The notes beneath the pieces were generated by a model, which was given only the letters and a program-made list of their open reading frames with translations, searched no databases and was not told where the DNA came from. From IMG/VR virus record IMGVR_UViG_3300049222_000008, positions 1 through 23,434 of that record: a DNA stretch of 23,434 nt. The stretch is one strand, 5' to 3'. How positions within the stretch are numbered: position 1 is the first letter of the stretch; the number at the start of each line of letters is the position of its first letter. Origin of the DNA: a virus. This document shows positions 14,601 through 21,105 of the stretch, piece after piece. The translations under genes were made by a program, and so were the position numbers.

Positions 14601-15177
14601 TGGCAAGCAAGGCATCTTTTTGTCCTTGTGCGCCTTCTATGTGGGTAAGTATGCGCTCTTTAACACGTTGATCTGCAGACAACATCAACTGTGACTCTGG
14701 ATCTTTACTCGCCATCTCTTCTTTTACAACAGACAAAGGTACGCCACGTGCGTCTGCCAAACCTTGTAAAAATTTATTTTCTTTTGCAATTTCTTTATTT
14801 GCTACGTTAAGTTGAGCATTATAGTAGTCTTCATTTACTACTTGTTCTCTGCGCATTTCAATATTATCATCAAACAATTTTGAAATCAGATCGTCTATCT
14901 GAGACATATCCTGTGTTATAATAGGCGTTTCATCTTGAGGTATAATAGGTTCTTCAACTGCAGGATCAATAGATAAATCAAAATCTTCTTCATCTGTTTC
15001 TATGTCATTAAACACAGGAACACCGCCCTCTTGCAAAGGCAGTGTGGGTTCCTGCGGAACATAGGTAGGTTCATCATCTATGTCATTGAATAAAGAATTA
15101 GAGTCTGTTTCTGTGGGTAATGTAGTTGTAGTATAGACTTCTTCTTCTTCAATGTCGTTAAACAGAGAGTTATCCAT
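11662..15177 (-). CDS. Very large virion protein, probable internal/ejected protein
   Basis: This 1171-residue protein is the largest in the window and ends the late arm. The first 100 residues are acidic, disordered-looking and contain three LFNDI-type motifs (residues 5-10, 29-34, 55-60). After that it is mostly helical with amphipathic or hydrophobic stretches, for example around AALLTKGVTK and NLVGIAAITGMY. Segments such as VSSLATAARNLQSGV and VIVPFPRFMFNSMEY resemble those I associate with giant internal or ejected proteins of marine phages. No lysozyme or transglycosylase catalytic motif is evident. Its ATG directly abuts the previous stop, with only a weak AGG upstream. A role in DNA ejection or as core protein is inference from size, position and composition. 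Confidence 0.75.
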   Translation of the reverse strand: MDNSLFNDIEEEEVYTTTTLPTETDSNSLFNDIDDEPTYVPQEPTLPLQEGGVPVFNDIETDEEDFDLSIDPAVEEPIIPQDETPIITQDMSQIDDLISKLFDDNIEMRREQVVNEDYYNAQLNVANKEIAKENKFLQGLADARGVPLSVVKEEMASKDPESQLMLSADQRVKERILTHIEGAQGQKDALLARLKSNNFVTSGLTSKLLEAAENGTLNLPQVNAIVFADEMLNPLTAVAEVPQHFANVQEHVANGEYGSAAADVAWAGLDAASALPGAALLTKGVTKVWKKVGSGGEYNRVQDAMLNESKLGEQIRKTNKAKAKANADIKDELIINFQNRTDVDISRQNKDGSLTIDPVKVRAAGKTKVKDYYVDGVYEGRIADGDINPLDELGFDDEDVLAIPMLNPEKLDALVGVVADLRKSNPDLLKVGSDRPLVDQLFDLTVTKDLLADDTLYNILNKHGMSYEDYMLGVVGSVSEAGRLLNRVSQMSRFKPKGMTERRAELANRASQKGIAKFWSSTVLRTENIRRGLMVSSLATAARNLQSGVIRSPMEGLGNVFDTALITYAKAASEGDRIGGIVGATKNVMPFVRDGTYSNAFRQMKYMFADQNTAEQYTNYILDRPELAQQFERLSSNIAELQELTGRGQATTRAGQGLDAMASTLEDGVAFLNTPNRWQEMMLRRSTFFSELERLTSAEWGVDLRKTLDEGRIKDVINDAPDLRGKNGRSFIDIMDEATTKALDVTYAKQPDFYPFKVISDTITKSGLTVIVPFPRFMFNSMEYMAQNVGGVGIMAARKAMFKDTRGVLTARDRQDITRNLVGIAAITGMYQYRKSDDAGERYESMEYEDNQVDLTPVYPMRQIGWVAEFARRAEEGTLDTWYGADMDHIAETWLGTSARTGVGNVMIDEIRDIIVGTEDMVDQNRRAKAIGGAVGQYVNTFLTPLFQGVEAQRAAGIKSDVYVDAASDPTLNDDWSTSFGSGFSRSLIQRGIAAPSYEESMPNRVSINTGDIKRYDPLKKLFFGLNIKEADSDLTEYLLEIGFEDPTYELGSRSKVPSEKRAENQYLSAILPLVTEVSKDIAEDMGGNKSEKNKIARKYIKDLLADAKQDFLTDGFASPYATAVDDLSRVPYDDRQYAQIMFKKLNNGRSPDPRSVEDIMMLLELAEDAM
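14998..15165 (-). repeat. Triple LFNDI[E/D] short linear motif at the N terminus of the large virion protein
   Basis: LFNDIE (residues 5-10), LFNDID (29-34) and VFNDIE (55-60) recur every 24-26 residues, each followed by an acidic run. A degenerate fourth (LFDDNIE) lies at 101-107. The intervening sequence is Pro/Thr/Glu-rich and not conserved, so the motif itself looks selected. Confidence 0.8.
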
Positions 15178-16392
15178 TTAGATTTTACCTGCATCAATAA
15201 AATTCTTATGCTTATCTGACGTGTACACTCCTGTATATACGTGTATCTTTGTTACAGGTATACCATCTTGTACTTCAGTAACATAAACAATGTCACCAAT
15301 CTTGTAGGCTCCTTGACTTGCACGTTGCTGTAGCACGTCCACTTGTTTACCGCTTTCATTTGTTGCGAAGCGTTCAAAGGGTTCATTTGGATTGACTCTA
15401 CGATCTGTTAATTGAGAAGTAGGTTCTATAGTGTGTTGATTACGTGCGTGTAATTGTATTTTCTTAACAGCGTTTTGAACATTACTTTTTGTCACTAAAT
15501 TTAACTGTGGAACCATGGGAGTATTGTCTTCACCCGTGTTAAGGGTACGAACATTTTTATTAGCCACAATAACTGCTACATTATACTCGGGTACTCTGTC
15601 TCCAATTTTTTGAGATAGTCTTCCTTCAAGGTCTACAGAAAAATCATTAGCCTCTAATGCTAATTTCATTTGAGTTTTTAACATACTTTCTATGGTAGAT
15701 TTACTAAAGGGGCTTGAGACAGCAGAGTCATCGTCTGTTTTTAGAGCGGCGTCTTTTGCTTTTATCTGCGTCAGTAACTCACTAGCCAATTTAGCTTGTT
15801 TATCTCTAATATCTGGAGTTTTACCATTGATAGATTTTTGGATAGCAATAGCATAAGCAGCATCTAACGTAGCCTGTTCTTTATCTGCAGGTTTCATGCT
15901 ACTAGTGTAGTAGTCTAAATTTAAAATACCACTTTTCGTAGGTGTAGCACTAGTCGAAGTCGCCTCCAAATCACCTGTCTCGGCTGCCGCTGTTGCAGTA
16001 CCTACACTGGGTGCTGCAGCAATGTCTGTAATTAACTCACTTGTTTCCGCCTCGGACATATTTTGCGAAGAAGAAAAGTTAAGTAGGGGTGCAGGAGAAA
16101 ATCCTTTAGATACAAGATCGCCACTCATGCGTAAGGTTTCTTGTGCCGCTCCTATACCTTTACCCATAATTTCTGAAGCCTGTTCAGGCGTAAAGTAAAG
16201 GCTAAGTTTACTCGTAAGCTCCTCTGCAATTTTCTTTTCCTGATCTCGTTGTGCTTGTTTAGCCAACCGTTGACGTGTAGCAATCTGACGATTTTCATCA
16301 ATCAGTTTTTCTGCACGTACACGATCTTCATCTAATCTTTCCGATAACTTGCCAGCAAAGCCAGCGCCAAATCCTGCTAAACTAAATGCCAT
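15178..16392 (-). CDS. Virion-associated protein, unknown function (404 aa)
   Basis: A 404-residue protein. Residues 1-17 are small and hydrophobic (AGFGAGFAG), then comes a long charged helix (about 18-65; KLSERLDEDRVRAEKLIDEN and following), typical of a coiled coil. The middle (about 110-160) is Ala/Thr/Ser-rich and linker-like. The C terminus has strand-rich sequence (KIGDIVYVTEVQDGIPVTKIHVYTG) like a small SH3-type beta barrel. I recognise no enzyme motif. Its place between four other late genes downstream of one strong promoter marks it as a likely structural or core protein. The start ATG overlaps the stop of the preceding gene by one base (TAATG). Confidence 0.65.
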   Translation of the reverse strand: MAFSLAGFGAGFAGKLSERLDEDRVRAEKLIDENRQIATRQRLAKQAQRDQEKKIAEELTSKLSLYFTPEQASEIMGKGIGAAQETLRMSGDLVSKGFSPAPLLNFSSSQNMSEAETSELITDIAAAPSVGTATAAAETGDLEATSTSATPTKSGILNLDYYTSSMKPADKEQATLDAAYAIAIQKSINGKTPDIRDKQAKLASELLTQIKAKDAALKTDDDSAVSSPFSKSTIESMLKTQMKLALEANDFSVDLEGRLSQKIGDRVPEYNVAVIVANKNVRTLNTGEDNTPMVPQLNLVTKSNVQNAVKKIQLHARNQHTIEPTSQLTDRRVNPNEPFERFATNESGKQVDVLQQRASQGAYKIGDIVYVTEVQDGIPVTKIHVYTGVYTSDKHKNFIDAGKI

Positions 16393-16898
16393 TATGATCT
16401 CCTCGCCATAAGACCACCCGGACGTGGTTCGGTTTCTTTTATTTCTACAGGCTCTTCTTCTTTTTCTTCAAGTGCCTCTGGTAATTCTTTGCGCATTTTC
16501 TTTAAGGCAAGTGCAATTTTAGTATCACTAATCTTATCTTCATCAATACGCTGTTCAGTACCAAGATCGTAATCAATACCTGCGTCATCGCCTATGTACG
16601 CCAACATCTCAACAATTACGGGTGTTACAAGAATACCTACATCAATTGTGTGCATACCCTGCATAACACCTGCAGACTGCATAGAGTTAGCCATAGTAGT
16701 TAGTGGTATACCTAATTCCATGCTATCCAGTAGTGAGTCATATATATCATCGGATACAAGACGTGGAATGTAGAACTCTAACGCAGACTCTACAGTAGTA
16801 TACTGAGGTGGGTTTTGCCAAGGTCTACTGCCGACTTCAGCAGTCATACCTTGACCGGGAATTGGGTAGTCTACATAAAGTTCTGATGGTTCAGCCAT
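16392..16898 (-). CDS. Hypothetical late protein (168 aa)
   Basis: A 168-residue acidic protein. The N-terminal 35 residues contain Pro/Gly/Tyr-rich segments (DYPIPGQGM, PWQNPPQY), then helices (ESALEFYIPRLV, DDIYDSLLDSMELG), and a hydrophobic stretch (IDVGILVTPVIVEMLAYIG, about 85-103) that could be a buried helix or weak membrane segment. The end is a Glu/Lys-rich tail finishing in PGGLMARRS. Interestingly the neighbouring 68-residue protein also has a SMGLLSRNS segment, so a GL[LM][AS]R[RN]S element occurs in both. The family is unknown to me. It overlaps the upstream gene by 8 nt and the downstream one by 1 nt, so it belongs to the late operon. Confidence 0.65.
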   Translation of the reverse strand: MAEPSELYVDYPIPGQGMTAEVGSRPWQNPPQYTTVESALEFYIPRLVSDDIYDSLLDSMELGIPLTTMANSMQSAGVMQGMHTIDVGILVTPVIVEMLAYIGDDAGIDYDLGTEQRIDEDKISDTKIALALKKMRKELPEALEEKEEEPVEIKETEPRPGGLMARRS

Positions 16899-17097
16899 TG
16901 TTTATCTGCTTTCTTGCTTTACGAATATCTTTTACGTAGAGTTTAACTCTGTCCAATGGTGCGTTTGCAGTTGGCGTTTCTTTAGGTTGCGAGTTACGAG
17001 ACAATAAACCCATACTTGCTACAGGCTTTGCCACATTTTCTTCTTCGTCCATAATACCTAAATTTGTATATGCCGTTAGTACAGGGTTAGTATTCAT
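16891..17097 (-). CDS. Small hypothetical late protein (68 aa)
   Basis: A 68-residue protein with a Pro/Thr-rich middle and a basic helical C terminus (DRVKLYVKDIRKARKQI). GAGGAAG lies just upstream of the ATG at 17,097. It contains SMGLLSRNS (about residues 28-36), which resembles the GLMARRS terminus of the next protein; both may bind the same partner or this may be coincidence. No motif of known function. Its 8-nt overlap with the downstream gene and 15-nt gap to the upstream one place it firmly in the late operon. Confidence 0.6.
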   Translation of the reverse strand: MNTNPVLTAYTNLGIMDEEENVAKPVASMGLLSRNSQPKETPTANAPLDRVKLYVKDIRKARKQINNG

Positions 17098-17112
17098 CTT
17101 TACTTCCTCTTA

Positions 17113-19035
17113 TTAAAATATACCGCTTACAAAGTTAAGACCCTTACCCAACAGTGTATCACCACCCATAGGAGATGTAAACATTGTTGCTACAAGATTA
17201 CCCCAACTAGCAGAAGTTTTAAAGTCTAAGTCTGCTTCAGCCACAGATGCATTTGCGTCTATTGCCAACTTAGCTTGTGTTAAATCTGAAATACGTTGCC
17301 GCTCATTTTCGGCACTATTCCATGCCCACTCCATACTATCTTGGTAGTATGACCAAAGATCATTATAGGCAGTGTTAGATATACCAAGAATAGAGGCTGC
17401 GTTTAATTCGTTAGCACGGTTGATAGCTGCAGTATCTGCAGTTGCAATTTGTCTACGCCAGTTTGCATTGTTCTGATCAATAACTAATCTGTTCTGTGCG
17501 TTGAACTGGTCACGCTGGTTCATCATCTCAGATGCAAACCTATCTTGAGCATTGACTTGACCTGCATTGAACTGGTTCTGTGCATTAGCTTGTGAAGCAT
17601 TAAACTGTGATGCCTGTGTAGTTAGATTAGCAAAGAACTGATCAGTTTGATTTTGGCTCGTAGCATTAAACTGTGCAGCGGCGTTAGCGGCAGCTTGATC
17701 TGTAAACAAAGATTGTACTTGCTGTTGCGCTTTAAACATGCTAGTCTGTTGTTGATTGTTTAGATTAGCCATATCCATTTGTAAGAATGACTGTGCATTC
17801 ATTACGGCAGCTTGTTGACGATTGTTGAGGTTAGCCATGTCCATATTGGCTAATGCTGCAGCCTCGGACATTACAAGAGCTTGACGGTTATTTAGATTAG
17901 AAAGGTTTACCGTGTTAGCATTGCGGCTATTCTCCAAAGCTACTTGCTGCTCTGCAGTAAAGTTCATGTTAGCAATGTCGCTAATCTTACTTGCATTCAT
18001 TACACGAGATTGGAAAGCTTGATCAAACTCCATGCCCATAAATGTAGCACGTTGTTGCGCCGCAAGCATAGCACGTTGCTGACGGTTAGAAAGATTCTGT
18101 GACTCAAACTGTGCAAGTGTCTGTGCATCAGCTGAAGCAATTGGCAGTGCAGATTCCATAGCGGCTTGTATAATAGCCTGACCAGCCATAGAGGATGCAC
18201 CAAGGCCACGGGCCGACATAGTTGCAGTAGCTGCCCTCATTGCACCTGCAGCCCATGCTGGTGTATTACCACCCTCAAACTGCTGCATTAACCCTTCAAG
18301 CTGTCCTTGTACAGTAGCTTGTTTAGTAGGGGTAGCTTCTGCAGCTTGTAGTTCTTCAGTAAACTTAGCGGCAGTTTCAGCATTAGCTACACCGCTAACT
18401 AACTCACCTTCTTCTACCTTACGTTGTACAGGGTTTTCCATAAGAATGGCTTTGCCCTGTGCAGCTTCAAGATCGGACACACTAGAAGATGTAGCTTGCT
18501 CTGCATCTACAATAGCACGTGGATCAACGGAGCCTTGCGCTGCAGTAGTCTGTGCAATTACATCACCTACCTTGTCGGATACTTTTTCTGGTTCCATCAA
18601 GGTTGCATCAGTTGTAGTAGGTGCAGTGGCAGTGGCAGTAGTAGCTGTAGTAGTAGGTGTAATAATATCACCAGCTACCTGACCACTTGTAGGCGCTACA
18701 AATTGCTCTGGTGTAGCTACAGTACCTACAGGTTGAACTGTAGCACCGGGCAAAAGAGTAGGGGCTATAGCACGATTTGCTTGTAGTTCTGTAATGGAAG
18801 GAATAGTTAATGTAGTATCTTCCTCTTCATCTGTTACAGAACCACCTTCGGCATACTTTTTTACGTAACCACCACTTGCCATTTGCATAGCTTTCTGTTG
18901 ATACATATTCATAGTATTCATCTTGTCAGGGTTTTGATTCAAGTAGTTACTAAAACCATTCATGTCACCCTGATAGCCTAAGTTACCTGCAATACGCTGC
19001 AGGGCATCTGGTTTAAATCCTTTGAATTGCATCAT
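17113..19035 (-). CDS. Repeat-rich structural protein with hendecad helices (640 aa)
   Basis: A 640-residue Ala/Gln/Asn-rich protein, first gene after the late promoter. Residues 52-66 contain ASGGYVKKYAEGGS, a Gly/Lys element I have seen in phage virion proteins. Residues 120-190 are Thr/Ala-rich linker. From about 315 to 430 an LxNRQ-like element recurs every 22 residues (315, 381, 403, 425 clearest), and from 455 to 513 QFNA-like elements recur every 11 residues (455, 466, 477, 488, 499, 510). This suggests a long right-handed helical rod, as in internal core or tail-needle type proteins. The C terminus is compact and Gly-rich (LLGKGLNFVSGIF). The start may be either ATG of the ATGATG at 19,035; the purine-rich AGAAGA upstream fits the second at 19,032 slightly better. 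Confidence 0.75.
   Translation of the reverse strand: MMQFKGFKPDALQRIAGNLGYQGDMNGFSNYLNQNPDKMNTMNMYQQKAMQMASGGYVKKYAEGGSVTDEEEDTTLTIPSITELQANRAIAPTLLPGATVQPVGTVATPEQFVAPTSGQVAGDIITPTTTATTATATAPTTTDATLMEPEKVSDKVGDVIAQTTAAQGSVDPRAIVDAEQATSSSVSDLEAAQGKAILMENPVQRKVEEGELVSGVANAETAAKFTEELQAAEATPTKQATVQGQLEGLMQQFEGGNTPAWAAGAMRAATATMSARGLGASSMAGQAIIQAAMESALPIASADAQTLAQFESQNLSNRQQRAMLAAQQRATFMGMEFDQAFQSRVMNASKISDIANMNFTAEQQVALENSRNANTVNLSNLNNRQALVMSEAAALANMDMANLNNRQQAAVMNAQSFLQMDMANLNNQQQTSMFKAQQQVQSLFTDQAAANAAAQFNATSQNQTDQFFANLTTQASQFNASQANAQNQFNAGQVNAQDRFASEMMNQRDQFNAQNRLVIDQNNANWRRQIATADTAAINRANELNAASILGISNTAYNDLWSYYQDSMEWAWNSAENERQRISDLTQAKLAIDANASVAEADLDFKTSASWGNLVATMFTSPMGGDTLLGKGLNFVSGIF
17497..17673 (-). 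repeat. Hendecad (11-residue) QFNA repeat within the 640-aa protein
   Basis: QFNA, QFFA, QFNA, QFNA, RFAS and QFNA begin at residues 455, 466, 477, 488, 499 and 510, exactly 11 residues apart. An 11-residue period is the hendecad repeat, compatible with a nearly straight or right-handed coiled coil. Confidence 0.85.
17743..18093 (-). repeat. 22-residue (double hendecad) repeat within the 640-aa protein
   Basis: LSNRQQ (315), FTAEQQ (359), LNNRQA (381), LNNRQQ (403) and LNNQQQ (425) are spaced by 22 residues or a multiple of it; the copy at 337 is degenerate. The last three copies include repeated MDMAN before LNN. 22 is twice the 11-residue period found further on. Confidence 0.8.
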
Positions 19036-19068
19036 TCTTCTATCTTTCTATGTATTGTCATGAGACAA

Positions 19069-19097
19069 AGTATACTCACGTGTGTATTACGTGTCAA
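19069..19097 (-). promoter_or_regulatory. Strong sigma70-type late promoter
   Basis: On the - strand: TTGACA (19,092-19,097), a 17-nt spacer (19,075-19,091) and TATACT (19,069-19,074). It lies in the 83-nt gap between the membrane protein gene (19,119) and the 640-residue virion gene (19,035), the only sizeable gap in the late arm, and points at the five virion genes. Transcription would start near 19,062. ACGTGT occurs twice on the + strand at 19,078 and 19,089, 11 bp apart, within the spacer and edge of the -35, and could form an operator. Confidence 0.78.
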
Positions 19098-19118
19098 TAG
19101 TAAATCTTTCATACCGTA

Positions 19119-19538
19119 CTACTTTAGAGGATTAGCGACTAATTCATCATACGCATCCCATATATCGTCTATCTCTACTGCGTATGTATCCATCTTATCG
19201 GACATGCTATCCGTAATAGCTGTGCTCTTTTCAACTTGAGAGCGTAGGTTTAGTAGGGTTCTTTGTTGCTCTAAAATTGTAGCCATTTGAGTGCTAATCT
19301 GTGTTAGCTTAACACCTAGTTGCGCTACATTATTATCACCAATTGTTTGTTCAAGAGATTGAATACGTGATGTAGCATCTACTACTTCTTCAAACCCTGA
19401 CTCAACGTCTAAGAAACGATTCAGTACATCGTAGCCCCAGTATGCACCGCCAGCTACGGCACTAAGAATAGGTAGTGCAAATAAGGCATGTGCAGCCTTA
19501 AACGAGTAACCACCTACTTTTAGTTCTGCATCACCCAT
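19119..19538 (-). CDS. Membrane-anchored coiled-coil protein (139 aa)
   Basis: A 139-residue protein with a single hydrophobic segment at about 15-36 (AHALFALPILSAVAGGAYWGY) and a long coiled-coil C terminus (about 45-130; for example IQSLEQTIGDN and QMATILEQQRTLLNLRSQ). There is no cleavable signal. The Gly-Tyr-Ser-Phe start KVGGYSFKAAH reminds me of membrane proteins in marine podophage late regions with no known function. It is the last gene before the late promoter, overlapping the previous secreted-protein gene by 8 nt. A holin-like, spanin-like or tail-tube membrane role is possible; the extended coiled coil argues against a simple holin. Confidence 0.65.
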   Translation of the reverse strand: MGDAELKVGGYSFKAAHALFALPILSAVAGGAYWGYDVLNRFLDVESGFEEVVDATSRIQSLEQTIGDNNVAQLGVKLTQISTQMATILEQQRTLLNLRSQVEKSTAITDSMSDKMDTYAVEIDDIWDAYDELVANPLK

Positions 19539-20292
19539 TGTAGTTAATAGCCTCGTAGATTTCTTGCGCTGTTTTAGTATTGCCCGTCATGTAGCCATGA
19601 AATGAAATGTAAGCGTTAGACTGCTCAAATGAAATCATTAACTTATCTACACTTTGTACGTAACTAACTGCAGTGTAAGATGCCATAGCAATGTTATTCT
19701 GTGAAGCAAAGCTATCTATCTGATTTGTGATGCTGGTATTTTCTGATGCCGCAAGATACGCACCTGCCTGTTGAGCAAAAGTTTGTACGTCAGTAATAGC
19801 ATCATTAAAATTATCTACGTCTTGCTGATCAATAGACATATCAGTTATAGTAACAGCCTGTTGCACTTCCATCATGTCATCTGTAGTAGTTGCAGATTCA
19901 GCCATATCTGCTACAGCGGATACAGTTTGTAATACTGATGTAGCTTCTACCAGATTATCAATTGCAGTGTGCATATTATCTATAGCAGTATCATGCTGCT
20001 CCGCAAGAATATCTGATGCAGTCAAATAACTTGCATTACGTACATTAGATAGCGCATCATTGTAAGCTGATACCATCTGTTCATTAATAAAAGCTGCGTT
20101 TGCTGTACCATCCTCTACAATGAAACCCGTATGGGCATTCATATCAATTTCCCAAGCTAAGTTATTTGCCAGCTGTAGCTGTAGTTCTATCACCTGTGCC
20201 GCTGTGTGAAGATCGCTCATTGTTGTTTCTGCGAAGGCTACTTCTGAACTGATCGCTAATGGAACGGCTAGGAGCATTTTGTGTAGGCGCAT
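19531..20292 (-). CDS. Secreted protein with Sec signal peptide, unknown function (253 aa)
   Basis: A 253-residue protein with a clear signal peptide: basic MRLHK, hydrophobic MLLAVPLAISSEV and a likely cut after AFA (residue 21). The mature part is acidic, helical and Ala/Asp/Thr-rich, with no cysteine, so it should be exported to the periplasm or beyond. The ATG at 20,292 is chosen because GGAAGGAAG lies 7 nt upstream (20,300-20,308); the TTG at 20,310 would put six residues before the signal and precedes that site. Its first 131 nt overlap the end of the previous gene in a different frame. Sec-exported phage proteins of this size are unusual; it could block superinfection, act in envelope disruption or be a virion-surface protein. 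Confidence 0.7.
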   Translation of the reverse strand: MRLHKMLLAVPLAISSEVAFAETTMSDLHTAAQVIELQLQLANNLAWEIDMNAHTGFIVEDGTANAAFINEQMVSAYNDALSNVRNASYLTASDILAEQHDTAIDNMHTAIDNLVEATSVLQTVSAVADMAESATTTDDMMEVQQAVTITDMSIDQQDVDNFNDAITDVQTFAQQAGAYLAASENTSITNQIDSFASQNNIAMASYTAVSYVQSVDKLMISFEQSNAYISFHGYMTGNTKTAQEIYEAINYNG

Positions 20293-20896
20293 CTGGTATC
20301 TTCCTTCCAATGTATAGTAAGTTATTCCAAAATGATTTATTTTGATTGTAGCCTACAATGTAGACCTTTGGTTTACTACGCATCTTCATATATGCGTCAC
20401 GTCCAATTAACAGTTTACCTGTAGAGACATCTACAATTGGACAAGGTGTGTTAGCTAACGCCATAGCTTTAAACACATTTGGGTTAGAGCACATTATACT
20501 TATGCCACTTACTTGTAGACCTAAGCCACCTACCTGTTGAGGTGCTCCAATTAATCTAGCATCTTTACGCCTGTTACATTCAGGGTCTTGTTGCATTTCA
20601 CCACGAGATACACCGATTATACTAATCTGCACACCTTGTGAGCTAGGTATAAGGCAGCTATCGTTACCACCGCCACCCATCATTGTAGGTGATATTGCAC
20701 TTGGTACTGGTTGTGAACCGGGACTTGAACCCGCTCCATTATAGTTAGTTGTACTGCTTGCGTTGTTACTATCTACACTGTTATTGTCGCCCATGTTAGT
20801 GTTAAGATCACCATTCGTAGAACCGTCACCAACATTGTCTTGAGCTACTGCATTACTTGCAGACAGTAGAGTAAGTATTACAAGCCATTTCCACAT
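20162..20896 (-). CDS. Secreted cysteine-containing protein, unknown function (244 aa)
   Basis: A 244-residue protein with a Sec signal peptide (MWKWLVILTLLSASNAVAQ, likely cut after VAQ or AVA). Residues 20-78 are a low-complexity Asn/Ser/Gly/Asp linker. The central domain (80-195) has four cysteines (C81, C107, C136, C152) that could form two disulfides in the periplasm, and strand-rich segments (VQISIIGVSRG, KPKVYIVGYNQ). The final 43 residues are basic and low-complexity and coincide with the region shared with the downstream gene's start, so they look shaped by the other frame. GGAAG precedes the ATG. It overlaps the upstream lipoprotein gene by 19 nt. I do not recognise the family. Confidence 0.7.
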   Translation of the reverse strand: MWKWLVILTLLSASNAVAQDNVGDGSTNGDLNTNMGDNNSVDSNNASSTTNYNGAGSSPGSQPVPSAISPTMMGGGGNDSCLIPSSQGVQISIIGVSRGEMQQDPECNRRKDARLIGAPQQVGGLGLQVSGISIMCSNPNVFKAMALANTPCPIVDVSTGKLLIGRDAYMKMRSKPKVYIVGYNQNKSFWNNLLYIGRKIPDAPTQNAPSRSISDQFRSSLRRNNNERSSHSGTGDRTTATAGK

Positions 20897-21105
20897 TCGT
20901 CTTCCATTACTTCTCTAACATTCTTATCACTACACATAAGCTCAGTAGCTGCGTACTGATGTCCTAAGTAATGCAACGTCTGTGCGTTTAAGTTTCTTTG
21001 GCAGTGTAAGTCTTCACTACAAACTGAAGGATATGCAATGGGTGTACCCATATCTACTGACAGACAACCCGACAGCAAAAAGACAAAAGGTGCTACCTTA
21101 ATCAT
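20878..21105 (-). CDS. Small lipoprotein (75 aa), candidate outer spanin
   Basis: A 75-residue protein whose start (MIKVAPFVFLLSGC) is a short signal ending in a lipobox LSGC with C14 as the lipidated cysteine. The residue after the cysteine is Leu, not Asp, so outer-membrane sorting is expected. Four further cysteines (C29, C35, C58, C71) could pair in the periplasm. It overlaps the upstream membrane coiled-coil gene by 8 nt, the order of an inner spanin followed by an outer spanin. Unlike classical Rz1 it is not proline-rich and is cysteine-rich, so the spanin assignment is only a candidate. It could also be an exclusion lipoprotein like T5 Llp. Confidence 0.65.
   Translation of the reverse strand: MIKVAPFVFLLSGCLSVDMGTPIAYPSVCSEDLHCQRNLNAQTLHYLGHQYAATELMCSDKNVREVMEDECGNGL

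Noticed and set aside
14192-14671. 159-codon open frame on the + strand inside the large virion gene
   Set aside because: Antisense to the 1171-aa protein, Ser/Ala/Leu-rich composition expected for a mirror frame, no neighbours in the same direction.
20293-20310. TTG start at 20,310 for the secreted 253-aa protein
   Set aside because: It lies on or before the GGAAGGAAG ribosome binding site and would add residues before the signal peptide.
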